Shown here piece after piece: positions 10,480 to 20,046 of a DNA stretch of 64,000 nt. The position numbers and the translations under genes were made by a program. How positions within the stretch are numbered: the first letter of the stretch is position 1; every line of letters starts with the position of its first letter. Under the pieces are notes generated by a model. That model did no database searches. It saw only the letters and a list, made by a program, of their open reading frames with translations, and was not told where the DNA came from. This DNA comes from Saccharomycodes ludwigii (Eukaryota > Ascomycota > Saccharomycetes > Saccharomycodales > Saccharomycodaceae): the NCBI RefSeq assembly GCF_020623625.1, contig NC_060205.1:489501-553500 (forward strand). The letters run 5' to 3'.

Positions 10480-12159
10480 ATGGCTAAGAAGAAGTCACTT
10501 GCAGAACAAATTGCCGACGTAGCTAACAAACCAAAAGTTCCTGATTTTGATATCGAAGATATTGATTTTAAAAATACTGCTCATCAAGATAATGATGTCA
10601 GTCACGATGAGGAAGATCAAAATGATGAAGAATTAGCCAAAGAGCACTACCTTGGTATGGGTGAGTCTAAATTGAGGAGAAAATTAAATCCTTTAGGAGG
10701 TTTAGAAACAAAGGATAGTAAATATATCGGTACTAAAGGATCAAGAAAAGAGTTATTTGAAGAAGAAGAAGAAGAGGATGAAGATGAAGAAGAAGATGAT
10801 GAAGAAGAAGAGGATGAAGAAGAAGAGGATGAAGAAGAAGAAGAAGATGATGATGATGAAGAAGAAGAGGATGAAGAAGAAGAGGATGAAGAAGAAGAAA
10901 AGGATGAAGAAGAAGAAAAGGATGAAGAAGAAGAAGAAGAAGAAGATGATGATGATGAAGAAGAAGAATTGAAAAGAGAAAGGTTAGCTAAATTATTCAA
11001 GCAAGAAACAAAACAAGCGATCAACAATTTATCTCAATCAACTCGAAAAGATGCATTAAAAGGTGCCTCCATTGTTTACCAGAATCAATATTTTGATAAA
11101 ATTCTAGATTGTCGAATGAAGTTACAAAAATCTATTAGCTCAAGCAACAAATTACCTCTAACTAAACAAAGCTGGGAAACTTATTCAAAAGAAACTCCAA
11201 AAACTAATACATTGTTAAATGAGACAATGGATCTTTTACATAATTGCCTGACTCAAATAATTAATATCAGAACTAATTCGCATATACACGATAAGATAAA
11301 CCCAAACAAAAAAGAAAACTCAGACTTAAATAATACCAAACGTTCGTTTACTCAACTACTTCAAGAAAGTGCGGATTTAGACAATGAGTTAACTAAATAT
11401 AGAAAAGTTGTATTAAATAAATGGTCAAACAAGATTCAACAGACTCAAGGTCATTTATCTGGTACTAATTCTAATTTAAAAATTATTAACCAAAGCACCG
11501 ATGTTCAAGTAGAAACCCAATTGGCTGATAGGGAAAGATTATTAAAACGTACTTATTTGAATAGAAGAGGTGTAATCCCATTAGGTTATCAAGAAGACCT
11601 AAAGAATAATCGTTTGAATAGAATGGAAACCAATATTAACACTGATAACATTTATGAAGATGACGACAATCCTGATATTCCCAAGAATTATAACCCAAGA
11701 CTTAAAAATAGTTCCAATGCCGGACTAGACATCGGTGAAAATCCTTACATCTTTGATGACGAAGACTTTTATCGTGTTTTATTAAATGATCTAATTGATA
11801 AGAAAATCACCAATACTAATGATAGTGCATTAACCTCCACTGGAACCTATTCTGGTAACAACCTGGTTGTTGTGCCTAAAAGCAAGAATAAAAATATAGA
11901 TACCAAAGCCTCCAAAGGCCGTAAATTAAACTATTCAATCCAAGAACCAATCGCCCATTATGATGCTCCATTATCCAGTACTGTTAAATGGAACGATGAA
12001 CAAATTGATGAGTTTTTTGCTGGTTTATTAGGCCAGCGTATTAATTTTAACGAAAATAGTGATAGTGAAGAAGAAGATGCCGAAAGCAAAATGGAACAAG
12101 AACAAGAAGTAAAAGATAAAATGGCTATCAAAAACGACGATATCCAAATTTTTGGTTAA
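10480..12159 (+). CDS. BFR2: Ribosome biogenesis protein Bfr2 (AATF/Che-1 family)
   Basis: Starting at the ATG at 10480 (MAKKKSLAEQIADV) the product is 559 residues, close to S. cerevisiae Bfr2 (534). Bfr2 is a nucleolar factor of the SSU processome needed for early 18S rRNA processing. The N-terminus is followed by a Glu/Asp tract at roughly residues 90-166, almost uninterrupted. The AATF core follows (RKDALKGASIVYQNQYFDKILDCRMKLQK region), and the C-terminal TRAUB domain begins around DDEDFYRVLLNDLID and ends near WNDEQIDEFFAGLLGQR. The acidic tract is coded by GAA/GAT repeats that could expand or contract. BFR2 and the MATE gene converge. I place the start after the in-frame ATG at 10351 because the extra 43 codons lie in a promoter pyrimidine tract. 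Confidence 0.93.
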   Translation: MAKKKSLAEQIADVANKPKVPDFDIEDIDFKNTAHQDNDVSHDEEDQNDEELAKEHYLGMGESKLRRKLNPLGGLETKDSKYIGTKGSRKELFEEEEEEDEDEEEDDEEEEDEEEEDEEEEEDDDDEEEEDEEEEDEEEEKDEEEEKDEEEEEEEDDDDEEEELKRERLAKLFKQETKQAINNLSQSTRKDALKGASIVYQNQYFDKILDCRMKLQKSISSSNKLPLTKQSWETYSKETPKTNTLLNETMDLLHNCLTQIINIRTNSHIHDKINPNKKENSDLNNTKRSFTQLLQESADLDNELTKYRKVVLNKWSNKIQQTQGHLSGTNSNLKIINQSTDVQVETQLADRERLLKRTYLNRRGVIPLGYQEDLKNNRLNRMETNINTDNIYEDDDNPDIPKNYNPRLKNSSNAGLDIGENPYIFDDEDFYRVLLNDLIDKKITNTNDSALTSTGTYSGNNLVVVPKSKNKNIDTKASKGRKLNYSIQEPIAHYDAPLSSTVKWNDEQIDEFFAGLLGQRINFNENSDSEEEDAESKMEQEQEVKDKMAIKNDDIQIFG

Positions 12160-12366
12160 TTAACCTATGAAAATGTAAACGTATTAAATAATTAAATAAA
12201 TTATATATATATATATATATACATATATATAGAGGCTGCATATGTATATTATTAAGTATTTTATTTCCCTTCCTTTCCTTTCCCTTTTCTCATTTATTCA
12301 ATATAGTTAGTTTTTTTTTTAGTGCTAATTGTTGTACTAAAAAGAAAGTAATGATGTGTATATCGG

Positions 12367-14085
12367 TTATATTTCCACATCTTCAACCTCCATTCTTTTA
12401 ATAAAGGCACCAAAAACTGATTTCCAATTAGTTTTAATAACATAGTAAATTTGAGTGCTACCCAAAAACAACACACTACAAGTGCAACCCAACCACAAGC
12501 CACTTAAATATAAATTCATTTTGTATGCGAATATATAGCTCAACGGCAACCCAATAGCATAGTAGCCGACAATATTTAATTTACTACAAATGCTTTGCCT
12601 ACCCTGTCCTCTCATTATACTAGAACTAAAAATATTAAAACTGTACGGTATTTGGTTTACAGCAATTACAGGTAGCGTATGAGAACTTAATTTAATTACC
12701 GTCTCATCTTTGGTAAACAATCTGGCTAATTTTTCAGTTGAAACAAATAACAAAACAAAGGTCACAAAGCCTAGACCAAATGCAAGTATATATGTGGCTT
12801 TAATGGTGGTTTTAGCATTATATTCGGCCAACTTAGGTTCTACTACGCTTTCTTCTGCTATACTTTGATCAACGGGGTAATCACTATTTTTACAATGGAT
12901 ATGGTAGTATGAACCAATATAATGCGCTATTCTTGTACTTATAACACATCCAAATGCAAATGGGATTTGATAAATCAAAGTACCAATGGTTGCGATGATA
13001 GTTTGTGCTGCAATAGCTTCAACTCCAAAATAAGTGGACATTATAGTCAATAATTCAAAAGATAGATATTCACTTTCAATCATAACTAAACCGGGGAAAG
13101 ATAAGTTCCACATAGGCAACCAATGCTGGAAAATAGGATGTCTTTTTTTTTTGTTGTTTGTACAGTTTCTGTCCACAGTAAATAATAGGGACTGCGAAGG
13201 TGTTCCAAAAATATCATTGCTCTCGTTGTCAACTCTGAGACTTTCTTCTTCTTCTTTTTCTTCTTCTTTATATTTTAAGATTGATGGCCAACATTTTAAA
13301 GTATCTGGCTTAACGTAGATACAATATAGCGTTAATGATAAAAACATCAGCCAGTCAGAAATGACAATGGCACATGGCGCACCGATAAAACCAAACTTTT
13401 TGGTAAAAATGTATATCAATAAAATATTAATTGGGAAGATAAAAGATAAGGAAAAAGTCGTGATTTTATAGTATCCTTGACTTTGTGCAAACCTTTTTCC
13501 GGTTTCAAACATAATAATCGCTGGCAAACCAAAACTTAAAAGTCTTAGATAAGTTTGAACGTTTACCAATAGTCCATCGGCTTCAGGGATAACGAACTTC
13601 AACCAGGATGCACTGAACCACCAAGAAATGACAATTGGTGTTAAAATACACATGATCATCAGGGTACATCTTTGGGTGTACAAACCAACCTTTTTATATT
13701 TGCTTGCACCATACGCTTGCGGACAAAAGGTATCGAGAGAAGTAGCCATTCCCTCAATAGCAGCAAGCCCAGTGATATTATAGGTCATGACGGCTAACGA
13801 GGCACTTGATAGATATTCTGCACTGGATCCAGTTTCGGGATCAATACATAGGTTACCAATAACGAATAAACATGATACTGTTAGAGAGTATTGCATCAAA
13901 AATGTGAGTACAATCGGGACAGCATTAAGTATTACGAATTTGATTTCTTTGCGAATGCTAGTTTTCTTTAAATATCTGGATAATGACTTATTAGAAGAAA
14001 CAACAGTCAATGTCCTAGATTCGACGTCCTGCTGGATGTTTTCATTATTAATTGAACCATAGGTTGGCACTAGTGAGGAACTCAT
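12367..14085 (-). CDS. ERC1: MATE-family multidrug/ethionine-resistance transporter (ERC1-like), copy 1
   Basis: The 572-residue protein is a MATE antiporter with about 12 hydrophobic segments. Family landmarks include the MQYSLTVSCLFVIGNL first helix, the ATSLDTFCPQAYGASKYKKVG loop and the GMATSLDTF and FETGKRFAQSQGYY motifs. It resembles S. cerevisiae Erc1 (YHR032W, about 581 residues) and its relative YDR338C. Erc1 confers ethionine resistance and affects S-adenosylmethionine accumulation. The C-terminus is complete (FIKRMEVEDVEI). It lies tail-to-tail with BFR2 and is followed upstream by a second copy on the same strand, a tandem duplication. The central cytoplasmic loop (about 265-310) is acidic and differs from copy 2. 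Confidence 0.88.
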   Translation of the reverse strand: MSSSLVPTYGSINNENIQQDVESRTLTVVSSNKSLSRYLKKTSIRKEIKFVILNAVPIVLTFLMQYSLTVSCLFVIGNLCIDPETGSSAEYLSSASLAVMTYNITGLAAIEGMATSLDTFCPQAYGASKYKKVGLYTQRCTLMIMCILTPIVISWWFSASWLKFVIPEADGLLVNVQTYLRLLSFGLPAIIMFETGKRFAQSQGYYKITTFSLSFIFPINILLIYIFTKKFGFIGAPCAIVISDWLMFLSLTLYCIYVKPDTLKCWPSILKYKEEEKEEEESLRVDNESNDIFGTPSQSLLFTVDRNCTNNKKKRHPIFQHWLPMWNLSFPGLVMIESEYLSFELLTIMSTYFGVEAIAAQTIIATIGTLIYQIPFAFGCVISTRIAHYIGSYYHIHCKNSDYPVDQSIAEESVVEPKLAEYNAKTTIKATYILAFGLGFVTFVLLFVSTEKLARLFTKDETVIKLSSHTLPVIAVNQIPYSFNIFSSSIMRGQGRQSICSKLNIVGYYAIGLPLSYIFAYKMNLYLSGLWLGCTCSVLFLGSTQIYYVIKTNWKSVFGAFIKRMEVEDVEI

Positions 14086-14610
14086 TTATTCTTTTAATTT
14101 CGAATACTATACTTTTGTAGATAGACTGAATGTTCAGTGAAATATTTAGTAGTAATAGAAGATCAAAAAGGGAAAAACAAGAAAAAAAGGATAAAGGAAA
14201 AGTGTAATATATCAGGGACTTTATGCATACCGTCTTTATATATTTATATATGTCTGAACAGTTGATATCTAAATCTGTTTTTTTTATTTTTTTTATTTTA
14301 TTTTTTATCTTTCGTAAATTCAGGTTTATTTAATCTATTCGTTTGTACTTAGAAAACATGCACAATTCTTAACGCCGCCGGATATTTGCAAAATATAAGA
14401 ATTACAAGGCTTTCGAGATTCAGTTGATTTCCAAAATCGCTCGTTTTTATTTTATTTTTTTCTTTACGGAAAAAATAAAAAAAAAATAAATCAAATCAAC
14501 TGCACGTGTGACTAACATTGTATATTTAAAGCTGTAAAAAATTGTTGTTAGCCTTTCGACAACGACAACGACAACGACAAACAAATAATTACCCCCCCCC
14601 CCCCCCCCCA
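14086..14610. other. Spacer between the two MATE copies, with C18 tract
   Basis: This 525-bp spacer is the promoter of copy 1 and the 3' flank of copy 2. It contains TATATATTTATATATG near 14236, a GCCGCCGG stretch near 14373 (weakly like a Ume6 site), a CAACGA-type repeat at about 14558-14580 and an 18-base poly-C run at 14592-14609 that ends one base from the copy 2 stop codon. Confidence 0.6.
14592..14609. repeat. Poly-C (C18) tract
   Basis: Eighteen consecutive C on the plus strand (G18 on the strand of the MATE gene) sit at the 3' end of MATE copy 2. Long G/C homopolymers are rare in this sequence, where A/T runs dominate. A transcript through it would carry a G-run just after the stop codon. 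Confidence 0.9.
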
Positions 14611-16509
14611 TTAAGGAACTTCCTCATTTTCCATCTCTTCAGCTTCCAATCTTTGAATAAATGCATCCAATACTCTTTCCCAATTAGTTTTTATCACATA
14701 GATCGTTTCAGTAATACCCAAAAATAAAATCCCGCACGAACAACCTAACCATAAACCGTTTAATTCCAAGCCCATCTTGAAAGCAAAAAAATAACTTAAT
14801 GGCAACCCTATAATATAATAAGCAATAACATTTAAAATACCCCCAACATTTTACCTACCTTGTCCCCTTAGAATACTAGCACTAAATACATTGAAAGTGT
14901 CTGGAAGTTGGTTGGCTGCCACAATAGGTAAGGATTGTGCGCTTAATTTTATAACCGATTCATCCTTGGTAAACAAACCCGCAAAAAACTCTGCAAAGAC
15001 GTACAAACATAGAAAATTACAGAACCCTAGAAGCAAGCCAACAAGATAAGACGCGTAAATGCAAGTTTTTGAATTCAGCTCAGCCAATCTTGATTCAATG
15101 ACATTGTTGGAATTTGAAACTGCTTGTTCATCATTTAAATTGTTTTTATAGTAATGATAATGAGACCCAATGTACTGTGCTACTCGAGTACTTAAAACAC
15201 ACCCAACTGCAAATGGAATTTGGAAGATTAAAGTGCCGAGGGTTGCAATGATAGTTTGTGCTGCAATGGCTTCAACTCCAAAATATGAAGACATTATAGT
15301 CAAGACTTCAAAAGATAAATATTCACTTTCAATCATAACTAAACCGGGGAAAGATAAGTTCCACATGGGCAACCAATGCTGGAAAATAGGATGCTTTTGG
15401 AAATTAACATTAGAATCATTAGCTTCATTAAGTATAACATTGTCTTCTTCTTCATTAGAAACAGTGCGACCGAATAAAGTAGACGGCGACAACACAGTAG
15501 ACATCATTGATGTGACGGGAGAAAACCAGGTTTGAGCATCATTGTTGTTGCCAAGTCTTTCGTATCTCATGCCCCAGATAGATGGCCAGCACTTTAAGGT
15601 GATTGGTTGAATATATATACAATATAAAGCCAAAGATAAAAACATTAGCCACTGAGAGACAGCAATAGCATATGGTGCGCCGATAAAACCAAACTTTTTG
15701 GTGAAAATGAAAATCAGTATTAAGTTAATTGGAAAGGCAAAAAATAATGCAAAGGTAGTAATATTGTAATATCCCTGACTCTGTGCAAATCTTTTTCCGG
15801 TTTCAAACATGGTAACACCAGGTAAGCCAATGATAAGTACTCTCAAAAACCTCTGGGTATTATACAATAAGTCAACTTCTGGAATAACCAGCTTCAACCA
15901 GGATGCACTAAACCACCAAGAAATGACAATTGGTGTTAAAATACACATGATCATCAGGGTACATCTTTGAACGTACAAACCAACTTTTTTATATTTGCCC
16001 GCACCATATGCTTGGGAACAAAAGGTATCTAAGGAGGTGGCCATACCTTCAATAACAGCAGCACCTGTGATATTATAGGTCATTACGGCTAACGAGGCAC
16101 TGGATAGATATTCTGCACTGGATCCAGTTTCGGGATCAATACATAAGTTACCAACAATAAATAGACATGATACAGTTAGAGAATATTGCATGAAAAACGT
16201 CAATGTAATAGGAATGGAATTCCAAACAATAAACTTCAATTCTTCAAGTAAAGTGGTTCGTTTAGATGAAAAATCAATTCTTAACTTCTTAATTGTGGAG
16301 TGTGTTGATGCAAAGGAAGATCTTGCCGCTCTAATATCAGTTGAGTTGAAAACTTGATCTATTGATCCATAATTAGAAGTATTATTAGAAGGAGAATTAT
16401 TTGATGACGGCAACAGTAGTGATGCATAAGAAGCCCTTGTCTTCTGAGTTGATGATTTGGAAGAAGGCAATGCCTTCTTACTTGGTACTGTAGAAGAAAC
16501 ATTAGACAT
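14611..16509 (-). pseudogene. MATE transporter, tandem copy 2, with one premature in-frame stop
   Basis: The frame from ATG 16509 to 14611 reads as a full MATE protein of 632 codons plus stop, interrupted once by TAA at 14851-14853 (codon 553). Copy 1 has CAA (Gln) at the matching place, in GQGRQ, so one C-to-T change explains the stop. Downstream the frame continues with conserved MATE sequence (NVIAYYIIGLPLSYFFAFK) to an authentic end (EEMENEEVP). The truncated product would be 552 residues and lack the last one or two helices. The N-terminal 60 residues are Ser-rich and differ from copy 1. Without the stop this would be a normal ERC1-like transporter. It may be a young pseudogene, a polymorphic allele, a functional truncated form or a sequencing error. 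Confidence 0.85.
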
Positions 16510-17176
16510 TTTTTTTGTCGTTTTTCTTTGTGAACTTGTATTTGTGAGATTTTCGAGTTTTTACTTTTAATTCTGAACTAAAAAAAATGGATATCTTTTA
16601 AAGATGAATATTGTAATATGTATGTATATATATATATATATATAAATTAAAAGTTAATAAATGTGTATGTTATGAAGTCGCTTATTGATATATGCTGCTT
16701 CTTGTTATTGTTTACTGACCGTATCAATTACTCTAACTAATTATTTTTTTTTTTTTTGTTTAATTTTTCTTTTTTGTCGGTAGAAAGATCTCTTATTGAA
16801 GAATATTCATAATTTTAAGCTATAGTTCAGTTATCATATGTATTTTTTCCTTATTTATTCCTTATCATTGAAAAGATAAGAATTTTTCGATTGTTTTTAA
16901 AAAATTATAAAAGAAAAAAGAAAAAAGAAAAAACAAATCGATGAAATGCGCTTAAATTATATGGATGAATTTCTTTTTCTTTTGAGTTCGGGTAAATTGT
17001 TTAAATGTCACACTTTAAATTATGTTCCAATGTATAAAATAAATGTTATTGTATGTAGCAATTATCTACAATCAATAATCAACAGGAAAATAAAATAACA
17101 TATTTATATATAACTTTAAAAGTAAGAATAAAAACAAAATATATATAATAGAATAAAAACGCAAGAGCATACCAAG
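16510..17176. other. Spacer: MATE copy 2 promoter
   Basis: This 667-bp spacer includes a TA-repeat tract at about 16626-16645 and T-rich runs near 16743-16758. Nothing gene-like was found. Confidence 0.55.
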
Positions 17177-19270
17177 TTATTGTTCGTTAGCTAATGAAAA
17201 CATATCTTTTTGAGACTCCATTCCATTTAGTTCCAGTAGCTTGGTAACAATTCTATTTGGGATACTGATATGTTGTGTTATAAAATCAAGACGTCTTTGT
17301 AATATTTTTAACCTCAAGGCTTTAGTTGTATGGTCTTTGTAGTCCCAGTTTTTTTCAATGATTGAAAAAATATTTTTTTGAAACTTGTTGTAATACTCAG
17401 TGGATAGTTTTGGGTCATAGTCACATGTACCAATGTTATCTCTAAGCTCAATTTCAGCAATTATACTTTTTAGGGTGTCACATTTATAGTGGTCGACGGT
17501 ACAATTGTGCTGCGTCTTGTCCTTTCCGTTGTTAATAGAACTAACCATCTTTTCCTTGGCACCGTTTGTATTTAAATCAAAACAGTATATGTTGTATACG
17601 TTGAGACATTGATGCTCCTCGGAGTGTTTGGCCCTATCTATAAATTTAGCACAGCAGTTCTGAACAAAGCTGGCAACGTTTTCAGCGGATTTAAAAAGAT
17701 TCCCCATTGCGCTAATGGCAATGGCTTTTCTAAGTTTGGCAAGTAATGTCGGGTGTTGGTTTAAAATTTGTTCACAAGCTTTACTGTATTCAAGGTGGGT
17801 GACACCGTATAAGTTTTTAAAAGTCCTATCCAAGTGGTTTCTGGTTTTACCCATCATGTTTACCAAATCCTCCGATTTCAACTTGTCATATTTATTTTCA
17901 CTTGTTTTTGAGTTGAAGGGTAGTAGCAAACCAAAGATATAATAAAATAAAGCATGTGTGCTAGACAAAACTGCCATATTTCGGACTAGACAAAGTTCTT
18001 CGTATAGACCTCTTGTAATGATTCGTTGGCCATACAATGGTAGCACACCACATCTTTTTGTTGAATGCTCTATTTCTGCAAGTTGCAAACCCAACGGATT
18101 GCTACACTCCACCATATTTTTTCTAACCATTTGAAGCTCATCCTTGATATTAAAATACATGATATATTTAGGGTCGCATTTAATTTTGATGTTATCCAAT
18201 TCCAGCTTGATTTTTTTACTTTCCTTTTTACTCAATTTTTTTAAGCTGTTTCCCTTGAAGAAAACCGAGGTGTTGATAATAGAAGTTATCCACAAAACTA
18301 ATTCCATAAACAAAGATTCCTCTTGTGTATATTCTGCGTTGATCGTTGGCAAATCAGTAGCTTGCATGGATAATACGAGTGTTGTGTGATAGGCTTCCTG
18401 GTTGTTAACAATATCGTTTTCGGCATGTTGTACTAAAAAATTAAAGGGGACATATTTTTTTTTACATTCAAATTCAAATAAAGCTGGCGAGTGAATGTAG
18501 CTTGTTTTTTCCAAACAATCACCTTTATTTCCAACGGCACCTTTACGAAGTTTGTCCACTTTGTTTGTAGTCGTGCGTGTATTTTTGCACAAATTATGAT
18601 TATTTGTGTTCCTGGCTGACAGAGTTAAGTCAAAATTATTGTTTTTATTAACAGACTGCTGGAAAGTATCGAAGGAAAAATTATTATCGACAGTGGAACT
18701 GGAAAACGGGCGTGGTTCAGGAGTGGAAGAAATGAGATACGGAGCATCAATATCAAAATGATCGATATTGGAAAGAGGTAAAAGATTAGTGGGATTTGTA
18801 ATATGTAAAGGACCATTACTAGGGTCTAAAATATCGTTGAAATTAACGTTATAAAAGTTTTGGCATATATCATTGGGGGTGGGCCCAAAACCAACGGTTG
18901 GCTGACTTTCATTAGTGTTAGTAGGATCACTTTTTTGAATTAAAAACTCACTTAGAGAATTATAAATGTTTGTGTAAACGGTGCTATTTTGTTCAACCGC
19001 AATAGGTGATTCATAATAGGTCTCTGTTTCGAAAGAAGTTGGCAAGGTGTTTTGGGGATTGTTATCAAGAGATTGATTACTGCTGGTTTCAGCACTATCA
19101 TTTACATAACACTTAGAGTTGAAATTGTCCTTAGATTCAGTATCAAAACTCATATCAGCGTTTAGAAATATGTCAGAATTAATGAAAGTTGTAAGATCAA
19201 AAGGAGCATTATCTGTTACAAATTCGAAATCGATAGAGTTTTCATAATCCTTAGGTTCAGCGAAAGACAT
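17177..19270 (-). CDS. Unrecognised 697-residue protein with acidic Asn/Ser-rich N-terminus
   Basis: I do not recognise this protein. Its first 230 residues are Asn/Ser/Thr/Asp-rich, acidic and probably disordered, with hydrophobic-acidic clusters (such as DFEFVTDNAPFDLTTF near residue 14) like those in activation domains. From about residue 260 to 690 it becomes ordered and helix-rich with scattered cysteines and basic stretches (KKLSKKESKKIKLELDNIK near 345). There is no zinc cluster, homeodomain, bZIP or other DNA-binding motif that I can see, and no signal peptide. Hydrophobic segments near 320 and 440 are short and probably buried. Base composition resembles the neighbours. It lies between the MATE pair and PRP19, where I recall no S. 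cerevisiae counterpart. A regulator of transcription is possible from the N-terminus alone. Confidence 0.75.
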   Translation of the reverse strand: MSFAEPKDYENSIDFEFVTDNAPFDLTTFINSDIFLNADMSFDTESKDNFNSKCYVNDSAETSSNQSLDNNPQNTLPTSFETETYYESPIAVEQNSTVYTNIYNSLSEFLIQKSDPTNTNESQPTVGFGPTPNDICQNFYNVNFNDILDPSNGPLHITNPTNLLPLSNIDHFDIDAPYLISSTPEPRPFSSSTVDNNFSFDTFQQSVNKNNNFDLTLSARNTNNHNLCKNTRTTTNKVDKLRKGAVGNKGDCLEKTSYIHSPALFEFECKKKYVPFNFLVQHAENDIVNNQEAYHTTLVLSMQATDLPTINAEYTQEESLFMELVLWITSIINTSVFFKGNSLKKLSKKESKKIKLELDNIKIKCDPKYIMYFNIKDELQMVRKNMVECSNPLGLQLAEIEHSTKRCGVLPLYGQRIITRGLYEELCLVRNMAVLSSTHALFYYIFGLLLPFNSKTSENKYDKLKSEDLVNMMGKTRNHLDRTFKNLYGVTHLEYSKACEQILNQHPTLLAKLRKAIAISAMGNLFKSAENVASFVQNCCAKFIDRAKHSEEHQCLNVYNIYCFDLNTNGAKEKMVSSINNGKDKTQHNCTVDHYKCDTLKSIIAEIELRDNIGTCDYDPKLSTEYYNKFQKNIFSIIEKNWDYKDHTTKALRLKILQRRLDFITQHISIPNRIVTKLLELNGMESQKDMFSLANEQ

Positions 19271-19931
19271 GGTTGGCGGGTTATAAGCGAATGTGTTTTA
19301 AAAAAGGTAGAATATTTTGATTTAGGGTTATTTGGCTAAGAAATAGCGATATTGTTTTGTAGATATTATTATTATTATTTTTAGCTGAAAAGTTGTATCA
19401 AAAGTGAGATGATGCAAGGTATATTAAATAAAGATGTAAAAAAAAAAAAAAAACATTCTTATTACTTGGTATACAAAAGGTATCCTATATATATGCATGA
19501 AACGAGTGAAGAAAGAAGGGAAAAAAAAAAAAAAAAAAAAGACTTTTTGTATTTTGATTTTTTTAGGAGTTTACACATAGATCAAAAGCCTAGAACTTTA
19601 GATTAACCCAGCACTTTTCATATTAGATGTTTTTTTTTTTTTTTTTTTTTTTTTGTTTATTTTATTATTTTATTTTTGTGGCTGCTAGCAAATATAAAGT
19701 TCTCTCTGATACAAGAAAAAGTTCCCCTTATTATAACCATAAGCTTTTAATTATTATCACTAGTCAATACATAGGATATGTTTCACAAAGTTTAAAAATA
19801 TATGGAAATCAGAGTCGTTTGATTATTTTTATTTAAATGAAAATACTGGCGCGTCATTTTATTTTCTGGTGTTTGAGCATCAACAGTTTTTATACATCTT
19901 ATGCAAATCTTATAAATCAATTTAAATACTG

Positions 19932-19965
<34 letters not shown>

Positions 19966-20046
19966 AAAATTAAAAATTAAAAAAAAAAAATTAAAAAATG
20001 TTATTATATTTTCTTTTAAAATTGTATACGGACGCATATATATCAG
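19271..20046. other. Spacer between PRP19 and the 697-residue gene
   Basis: This 776-bp spacer contains ATT repeats near 19367-19383, A runs at 19439-19453 and 19520-19540, a T23 run near 19629-19654 and an A32 run near 19931-19962. Short open frames here are homopolymer translations and I reject them. Confidence 0.55.

Noticed and set aside
10647-11027. Poly-serine frame on the minus strand opposite BFR2
   Set aside because: It is the antisense reading of the GAA/GAT tract coding the acidic region.
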